NCBI GenBank assembly: GCA_034522055.1
Contig: JAXHLS010000006.1
Location: 1,150,790-1,214,789 of the forward strand
Source of the DNA: Gammaproteobacteria bacterium
GTDB lineage: Bacteria > Pseudomonadota > Gammaproteobacteria > JAABTG01
Length of the DNA: 64,000 nucleotides
Direction: 5' to 3'
Part shown: positions 58,823-64,000 of the stretch, piece after piece
Position numbering within the stretch: the first letter of the stretch is position 1
How the letters are laid out: every line of letters starts with the position of its first letter
The notes under the pieces: generated by a model
The model's input: the letters and a program-made list of their open reading frames with translations, nothing else
Databases searched by the model: none
What the model was told of the DNA's origin: nothing
Made by a program: the position numbers and the translations under genes

Positions 58823-59831
58823 TGAGTTCCCGCAGCACCGTGGTGGCGAAGGCCCCGCTGCGCAACTCAAAGCCGAGGACCAGGCTGCCCTCCGGCCCCT
58901 CTTCCAGGGTCAGCCCTTCCACATTGAGCCGCAGGGCCCGGCGATCCATGTCCAGGCCAAAGCCCTCCAGGGCGTCGCACCACCATCCCAGGTCCGCCAG
59001 GGCCGCTCGTTCGTGTTCTGCCGCCGCTCCCCCGGCCACCATGCCACCGCGCCCCCACAGCGGGCCCGTGGGATGGATCTCCCCGGCACGGCTGCGCTCA
59101 CCTATCTCTTCATCCACCTCGACCACGGTGAACATGCCGTGGCGTCCGTCCAGGTTCATGACGTCCCCCGCCAGGGGCCGGTCCCATGCCTCCGCTTCCA
59201 CCCGCCGCGCCAGCACGCGGTTGAACAGGTGGGAACGGGCCGCCGACAGGTAGATCCCCCGGAGCCGCCGGTCCCGCACCCGGATCTCCCCCGCCAGCAG
59301 CCGCCGCGCCTCCTCCAGGTTGCCGCCATCCCGCCCGAAGCGTTGCGCGCCGAAGTAGTTGGGCACGCCCGCGGCGGCCACCCGCGCCACCCGCGCTTCC
59401 AGGTCCGAGGCGTCACCGGCGAACTCCCGCAACACCAGCCTGAAACGGTTGCGGCGATGGACCCCGCGGCGCAGCTTGCGGCCGTGGTGGGTGACCGCTA
59501 GCACCTCGATGCCCGCTTCGGCGAAGGCATCCCAGGACGGATCCCCTTGCTTCGGAGCGGGCAGGGAGAACCACTGGGTGGTGACGGCATCCCGATCCTT
59601 GAGGCCCGACAACCCCACGTCCCGCACCGCCACCCCGGCGAACCGCGCCAGGCGCCGGGCCACCTCGTGGCTGTCGAGGCCGGTCTTGCGGACCTCGAGA
59701 AAGATATGCCCCCCCGCGCCCGCCGGCTCGAAGCCCAGGACCTCGTCCACCTGGAAATCCGCCGGCCGGCTGCGGATACGGGCCCTGCAGGCGGGATCGC
59801 CCCAGGCCCGGGGGAGTTCCTCAGGCGCCAT
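58809..59831 (-). CDS. truD: tRNA pseudouridine(13) synthase
   Basis: The 340-residue enzyme modifies U13 in tRNA. Catalytic Asp79 lies in [13 protein letters not shown]. Conserved [40 protein letters not shown] and [20 protein letters not shown] are present. Start ATG 59831 ([20 protein letters not shown]) overlaps ispF by 11 bases, so it is in the ispD-ispF-truD operon. Confidence 0.96.
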   Translation of the reverse strand: MAPEELPRAWGDPACRARIRSRPADFQVDEVLGFEPAGAGGHIFLEVRKTGLDSHEVARRLARFAGVAVRDVGLSGLKDRDAVTTQWFSLPAPKQGDPSWDAFAEAGIEVLAVTHHGRKLRRGVHRRNRFRLVLREFAGDASDLEARVARVAAAGVPNYFGAQRFGRDGGNLEEARRLLAGEIRVRDRRLRGIYLSAARSHLFNRVLARRVEAEAWDRPLAGDVMNLDGRHGMFTVVEVDEEIGERSRAGEIHPTGPLWGRGGMVAGGAAAEHERAALADLGWWCDALEGFGLDMDRRALRLNVEGLTLEEGPEGSLVLGFELRSGAFATTVLRELISVA

Positions 59832-60309
59832 GGATCAGGGCCACGGCATAGGCGGCGATGCCCTCCTCCCGGCCCGTGAAGCCCATGCGTTCCGTGGTGG
59901 TGGCCTTGACGTTGACCCGTTCCACGGCGAGGCCCAGATCGGCGGCGATGTGGGCCACCATGGCCGGAATGTACGGGGCCAGCCGTGGCGCCTGGGCCAC
60001 CAGGGTGCAGTCCACGTTGCCGGCGACGTAGCCCTGTTCCTCCAGCAGGGTCACCACCCGGCGCAGCAACACCCGGCTGTCGATGCCGGCGAACTCGGGC
60101 GACCGGTCCGGGAAGTGGCGCCCGATGTCCCCCAGGGCCGCAGCCCCCAGCAGGGCATCGCACAGGGCATGGATCAGCACGTCGCCGTCGGAGTGGGCGG
60201 CGAGGCCGTGGCTGTGGGGGATGGTCACACCCCCCAGCACCAGGCGCTCCCCGGCGGCGAAACGATGGGCGTCGTAGCCCTGGCCGATGCGCAGGCTTGC
60301 GATGTTCAT
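59821..60309 (-). CDS. ispF: 2-C-methyl-D-erythritol 2,4-cyclodiphosphate synthase
   Basis: The 162-residue enzyme of the non-mevalonate isoprenoid pathway forms the cyclic diphosphate. Metal ligands are Asp13 and His15 in [10 protein letters not shown] and His47 in [44 protein letters not shown] ends the active site region. It overlaps ispD (4 bases) and truD. Confidence 0.97.
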   Translation of the reverse strand: MNIASLRIGQGYDAHRFAAGERLVLGGVTIPHSHGLAAHSDGDVLIHALCDALLGAAALGDIGRHFPDRSPEFAGIDSRVLLRRVVTLLEEQGYVAGNVDCTLVAQAPRLAPYIPAMVAHIAADLGLAVERVNVKATTTERMGFTGREEGIAAYAVALIHGA

Positions 60310-61025
60310 GTCCTGTCCCTCTGCTGTCCTGCCAGATACAGGGCGGCGAGGCGCAGATCGGCGGGGTGGGTCACCTTGATGTTGTCGGGGCTACCCTCCA
60401 CCAGGCGCGGTGTGTGACCCGCCAGTTCCATGGCCTCGGCCTCGTCCGTCACCGTAGCGCCGGCGGCCACCACCGTCTCGAGGGCCGCCTGCAACGGACC
60501 CAGGCGGAACATCTGGGGCGTGAGGGCATGCCACAGGCCCTCGCGGCTCACCGTCTCCCGCAACTGCCCGTCGGCACCTGCGCGCTTCATGGTATCCCTG
60601 ACGGGCAGGCCCAGCAGCCCCCCCACGGGGTGGCCGGAGAGTTCATCCATCAGGCGGGTGATGTCGGCCTCCCTCAGGCAGGGGCGCGCGGCATCGTGCA
60701 CCAGCACCCAGTCGCCACCGGCGGCACCGGCGGCCGCCAGCGCATGGAGCCCGTTGATGACCGAATGGCAGCGCTCCGCGCCGCCAATCGCAGACATCAG
60801 GGAAGGGCCCCCGGCCACCCCCAGGGCAGGCCAGCGGGTGTCCGCAGCCCCCACCACCACCATCACGCCCGCCATGCGGGGGTGGCTCAGGAGTGCCTCC
60901 AGGGCGTAGGTCATGAGAGGCCGCCCCGCCAGTTCCAGATATTGCTTGGGGACACCACCGCCCATGCGCGTACCCACGCCGGCGGCGGGCACCAGGCCCC
61001 AGTAGCGCTCAGCGACGACGGGCAA
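60306..61025 (-). CDS. ispD: 2-C-methyl-D-erythritol 4-phosphate cytidylyltransferase
   Basis: The 239-residue enzyme transfers CMP to MEP. The nucleotide-binding [20 protein letters not shown], with Arg and Lys in the loop, [12 protein letters not shown] and [16 protein letters not shown] are diagnostic. The start at 61025 ([20 protein letters not shown]) precedes the signature by 12 residues. First gene of the ispD-ispF-truD block, divergent from the deacetylase gene. Confidence 0.97.
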   Translation of the reverse strand: MPVVAERYWGLVPAAGVGTRMGGGVPKQYLELAGRPLMTYALEALLSHPRMAGVMVVVGAADTRWPALGVAGGPSLMSAIGGAERCHSVINGLHALAAAGAAGGDWVLVHDAARPCLREADITRLMDELSGHPVGGLLGLPVRDTMKRAGADGQLRETVSREGLWHALTPQMFRLGPLQAALETVVAAGATVTDEAEAMELAGHTPRLVEGSPDNIKVTHPADLRLAALYLAGQQRDRT

Positions 61026-61103
61026 AGGGAATCACGACCGTGGCAGGTATTGGGTATTCCGAGCTGCTCATGGGATCATGCGGGAATGAGATTAAAGGAA
61101 TCG

Positions 61104-62156
61104 ATGGCCTTCTTAGTAACCGCCATGCTGGCGAACGGACCGGCCATGGCGGCGGACCACTGCATTATCCTCCAGTACCATCATTTCAGTACAGCCACCC
61201 CGCCCGCCACCAGTGTCGCGCCGGAGCGCTTCGAGGCCCACCTGGAGCACCTGGAGGAACACGCCTTCCGGGTGATGCCCCTGAACGAGGTGGTGACGGC
61301 CCTGGGCGCCGGCACGCCCTTGCCGGAGCGTTGCGTGGCCATCACCGTGGACGATGCCTACGAGACCGTTTACTCGCAGGCCTATCCCCGCCTGCGCGCC
61401 CGGGGCTGGCCCTTCACCCTGTTCGTCAACACCGACGCCGTGGATGCCGGGCTCCGGCCCTACCTGGACTGGGACACCCTGCGGGAGATGGCCGGCAACG
61501 GCGTGGCCATGGAGAACCACAGCGCCAGCCACGACCATCTGATACGGCGCCGGCCCGGCGAGGATGACGAGACCTGGCGGGCCCGGGTGCGCGGGGACAT
61601 CGCCCGAGCCGGGCGGCGCATCCACGAGGAGATCGGCACCCGCCCCCGCCTCTTCGCCTACCCCTACGGCGAGTTCGACCTGGCCCTCGAGGCCCTGGTG
61701 CGCGACCTCGGTCTCACGGGCTTCGGCCAGCACTCCGGCCCGGCGTGGTCCGGCGGTGACCCCGTCGCCCTGCCCCGTTTCCCCATGTCCGGTCCCTACG
61801 GCAACCTCGAGAGCTTCGCCACCAAGCTCCGCACCCTGCCCCTGCCCGTGGCCCGCGCCGAGCCCGCCGAGCCTGTGGTCGCCCTGGACGCGTGGCGGCC
61901 CCTGCTGCGGCTGGTGATGCACCCCGGCGACCACCCCTGGCAGGCCCTGCGCTGCTATGCCAACGGCAGCCCCGAGGTCACGATACGCTGGATCAGCCAG
62001 GATCCGCGCACGGCGGAGGTCCGGGCCGAGGAGCGCCTGCTGGTGGGGCGCAACCGCTACAACTGCACCATGCCCGCGGGCGACGGGGCCTTCCACTGGT
62101 ACAGCCACAACTGGTTCCGGCGCCACGCCGACGGTCGCTGGTACGCGGAGCCCTGA
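61104..62156 (+). CDS. exported polysaccharide deacetylase family protein
   Basis: I chose ATG 61104 (MAFLVTAMLANGPAMAADHC), preceded by AAAGGA five bases upstream; an ATG at 61086 would add six residues. A signal peptide (cut near AMA-ADHC) precedes the NodB domain. The metal-binding ITVDDAYETVY (catalytic Asp-Asp) and the His pair in MENHSASHDHLIRR, then LFAYPYGEFDLALEALV, are as in the family. A C-terminal segment (270-350) is not NodB-like. It is likely a periplasmic deacetylase acting on PGA-type or other polysaccharides. It is divergent from ispD. Confidence 0.9.
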   Translation: MAFLVTAMLANGPAMAADHCIILQYHHFSTATPPATSVAPERFEAHLEHLEEHAFRVMPLNEVVTALGAGTPLPERCVAITVDDAYETVYSQAYPRLRARGWPFTLFVNTDAVDAGLRPYLDWDTLREMAGNGVAMENHSASHDHLIRRRPGEDDETWRARVRGDIARAGRRIHEEIGTRPRLFAYPYGEFDLALEALVRDLGLTGFGQHSGPAWSGGDPVALPRFPMSGPYGNLESFATKLRTLPLPVARAEPAEPVVALDAWRPLLRLVMHPGDHPWQALRCYANGSPEVTIRWISQDPRTAEVRAEERLLVGRNRYNCTMPAGDGAFHWYSHNWFRRHADGRWYAEP

Positions 62157-62235
62157 ACTGCATCGACTAGCCCATTGAAGTGAATGGTCATTAATATTAG
62201 AATATTCATATATTCTACTTTATTGGTTACAACTC

Positions 62236-63312
62236 ATGTCGGCACCACGAATCATCGGAACCATCGGGGTCATGGCCCTTCTCGCCACCACCACGGGGGC
62301 GACTGCCTACGGGCCCGGCTATTACGCCCCGGCGTCCTACAACCCCCATTACGCCAATCATTACGGCGCCCCCGTGCCCGCCGCCTACTGGCAGGGCCGG
62401 CACGTGAATGTCCATCCCGCCAGCCCGTACCGTTACCGTTCGGCACCACGAGCCGACACCCGCACACCGGCCCCGGAGCCGGCAGAGGCGGCATCACCAC
62501 CCTCCGATCACTCCCCCCAGGCGCTGCCGGAACAGGCGACCGCCGCGGTGGCCGGCCCCTGGCCCGCGGCCGCCGCAACCGCTACGGATGGCGGTGCTGA
62601 AGGCATCGTCGTCGAGCCCATGGTGGTGGAGCGCATCCCAGACGACCTCGATGGGGATGTGCCGGCCGCGGAGCGCAAGCAGCGCTTCCTGGATATCCTC
62701 ACGCCCCTGGTGCTGCTGGAGAACGAGCGCCTGGCCGCGCTGCGGCAAGAGGCGGCCGGCCTGGTGAAACGGCTGGAGGACGGCATCCCCCTGACCGCGG
62801 CCGATGAACGGCGCCTGACCGACCTCGCGGGACGCTACCGCGTGGACGGCGATCCCCTGGACGACCCGGCGGCCCGCACCGACCTGCTGGCGCGCATCGA
62901 CACCATCCCCGTCTCCCTGGCCCTGGCCCAGGCCGCCAACGAGAGCGCCTGGGGCAGCTCCCGCTTCGCCCGCGAGGCCCGCAACCTGTTCGGCATCTGG
63001 ACCTACGACGAATCCAAGGGCATCATCCCCAAGCGCCGCGGCGCCGGCAAGAAGCACCTGGTGCGACGCTTCGACAGCCTGAGCGACTCGGTGGGTTATT
63101 ACATGCACACCCTCAACAGCCACCCCGCCTACGCCGAGTTGCGGGAACGGCGGGCGCGCCTGCGCGCCCAAGGCATGGAGCCCTCGGGCATGGCTCTGAG
63201 CGAGGGGCTGGAGAAGTATTCCGCCAAGGGCCGGGAATACGTGCGCATGATCCAGGACATGATCGAGGACAACCGCCTGAGCGCCCTGGAGGACGCCCGC
63301 CTGGCCGGCTGA
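62236..63312 (+). CDS. exported glucosaminidase-domain protein (Bax-like)
   Basis: The 358-residue product has a signal peptide (MSAPRIIGTIGVMALLATTT GATA). A Tyr/Pro-rich region follows (YGPGYYAPASYNPHYANHYG), then a Pro/Ala-rich linker and the C-terminal Bax/glucosaminidase domain at about 215-355. The catalytic Glu lies in ALAQAANESAWGSSRFAREA, followed by NLFGIWTYDESKGIIPKRRG. The domain cleaves peptidoglycan glycan strands between GlcNAc and MurNAc. It shares orientation with the deacetylase gene (79-base gap). Confidence 0.85.
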   Translation: MSAPRIIGTIGVMALLATTTGATAYGPGYYAPASYNPHYANHYGAPVPAAYWQGRHVNVHPASPYRYRSAPRADTRTPAPEPAEAASPPSDHSPQALPEQATAAVAGPWPAAAATATDGGAEGIVVEPMVVERIPDDLDGDVPAAERKQRFLDILTPLVLLENERLAALRQEAAGLVKRLEDGIPLTAADERRLTDLAGRYRVDGDPLDDPAARTDLLARIDTIPVSLALAQAANESAWGSSRFAREARNLFGIWTYDESKGIIPKRRGAGKKHLVRRFDSLSDSVGYYMHTLNSHPAYAELRERRARLRAQGMEPSGMALSEGLEKYSAKGREYVRMIQDMIEDNRLSALEDARLAG

Positions 63313-63399
63313 TGGCCAACGCCGGGGTGCTGCCCCCCTGACGGCGGAGCCGCTTCGCTTGTTCCACCCTACGCACCGGCCAGCATGGCGGGCGCCTCA

Positions 63400-63431
63400 A
63401 CTCAACATTCAAAATTCAGAATTCAAAATTG
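63400..63431. repeat. short repeat ATTCAAAATTCAGAATTCAA
   Basis: AACATTCAAAATTCAGAATT CAAAATT is a tandem ATTCAAAATT/ATTCAGAATT string, a widespread intergenic repeat. The surrounding 63313-63524 has no gene. Confidence 0.6.
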
Positions 63432-63524
63432 CATGGGCGGGGCAATACCTGACGCGCTTCGTCGACTGCGTTATGATGAACTCCGCCCAAAAACAACTAC
63501 AGGGACGGAGCCCCTCAAGCCCCC

Positions 63525-64000
63525 ATGGCCCCTAAAGAGCCCATCTACATCGCCCTTATCAGCATTCACGGTCTCATCAGAGGCCATGATCTGGAACTGG
63601 GTCGGGATGCCGACACCGGCGGCCAGACCAAATACGTGGTAGAACTCGCCAGCGCCCTGGCGGCGCGGGAAGAGGTGGGCCGGGTGGACCTCTTCACCCG
63701 CCGCGTGGTGGACCCCGGGGTCAGCAGCGACTACGCCGAACCCACCGAGACCCTGGCCCCCAAGGCCCGCATCGTGCGCATCGAGGCGGGTCCGCCGGGC
63801 TATATCCACAAGGAGGCCCTGTGGGGCCATCTCGATGCCTTCGCCGACAACATGCTGGAGTACCTGCGCCACCAGGAAGGCCAGCCCCACATTATCCATA
63901 GCCACTACGCCGACGCCGGTTACGTCGGTATCCGGGTGGCCAACCATCTCGGTATCCCCCTGATCCATACCGGCCACTCCCTGGGCCGGGTGAAACGGCG
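63525..64000 (+). CDS. sucrose-phosphate synthase-like glycosyltransferase, cut by window end
   Basis: The first 158 residues (MAPKEPIYIALISIHGLIRG, then HDLELGRDADTGGQTKYVVE) match the N-terminal GT4 domain of sucrose-phosphate synthase, with the UDP/NDP-glucose-binding GGQTKYVVELASALA. IVRIEAGPPGYIHKEALW and IIHSHYADAGYVGIRVANHL followed by HTGHSLGRVKRR are the family's conserved blocks. It would make sucrose 6-phosphate, a compatible-solute precursor. The rest lies outside the window. Confidence 0.88.
   Translation, partial: MAPKEPIYIALISIHGLIRGHDLELGRDADTGGQTKYVVELASALAAREEVGRVDLFTRRVVDPGVSSDYAEPTETLAPKARIVRIEAGPPGYIHKEALWGHLDAFADNMLEYLRHQEGQPHIIHSHYADAGYVGIRVANHLGIPLIHTGHSLGRVKR

Overview
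The window is high-GC bacterial chromosome from a gammaproteobacterium. The best taxonomic signal is the minus-strand order gacA/uvrY-type regulator, uracil-DNA glycosylase, uvrC, pgsA, tRNA-Gly(GCC), tRNA-Cys(GCA) at 34.5-38.6 kb, an arrangement typical of Gammaproteobacteria. The ispD-ispF-truD block and the yejABEF transporter agree with this. A sucrose-phosphate-synthase-like gene, a glycogen phosphorylase and a PEP-CTERM protein remnant suggest an environmental, perhaps Chromatiales/Ectothiorhodospira-like organism; that last step is inference.

Layout. 1-34.5 kb is accessory and heavily rearranged. It opens with the 3' half of a group II intron, then fragments of gmd, vapC and a transposase. 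A secreted Cys-rich protein follows, then an IS4-family element that itself carries an ISAzo13-family element. After a short stable stretch (membrane protein, transglutaminase-like protein, small exported protein) comes a 9.5-14.1 kb segment with features of a decayed integron cassette array. It has small co-oriented genes (ADP-ribosyltransferase-like, Rap1a/Tai-like, membrane protein) separated by attC-like palindromes, and an IS91-family element with its own tyrosine recombinase sits inside it. Next come a 1205-residue orphan protein with a ThuA/glutamine-amidotransferase-like N-terminus, an exported subtilase with a PKD domain, a BrnT/HTH toxin-antitoxin pair, a small MITE-like element and an IS3-family element truncating a PEP-CTERM gene. 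A roughly 85-bp structured repeat occurs three times, plus one partial copy, between 9.6 and 21.5 kb. Glycogen phosphorylase and an alpha/beta hydrolase follow. Then comes the C-terminal part of a UvrD-like helicase with ankyrin repeats, cut off by two tandem, almost identical 1919-bp group IIC introns. A broken higBA pair lies beside the tRNAs.

34.5-64 kb is mostly core genome. It holds the tRNA/pgsA/uvrC/udg/regulator cluster and a yej-type oligopeptide ABC operon (solute-binding protein, OYE-family flavin oxidoreductase, two permeases, double ATPase). An IS110/IS1111-type element is inserted before the ATPase gene. Further on are purB, a DUF7931-like gene with a secretin-like exported protein, a histone-H1-like Lys/Ala-rich membrane-anchored protein, purL, msrPQ, a Smr-domain protein, truD-ispF-ispD, a polysaccharide deacetylase, a Bax-like glucosaminidase, and the start of a sucrose-phosphate-synthase-like gene that leaves the window. 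Spacers here carry REP-like palindromes, densest at 55.7-58.1 kb.

The genes do not form one pathway. The core part covers purine synthesis, isoprenoid precursors (IspD, IspF), DNA repair (UvrC, UDG), oligopeptide uptake, repair of oxidised methionine (MsrPQ) and storage carbohydrate (GlgP, sucrose phosphate). The accessory part is a hotspot of nested mobile elements and toxin-type modules. The strongest candidates for something undescribed are the 85-bp repeat family together with the cassette-like array, and the 1205-residue protein beside them. Identifications come from reading motifs only; no database search was run.
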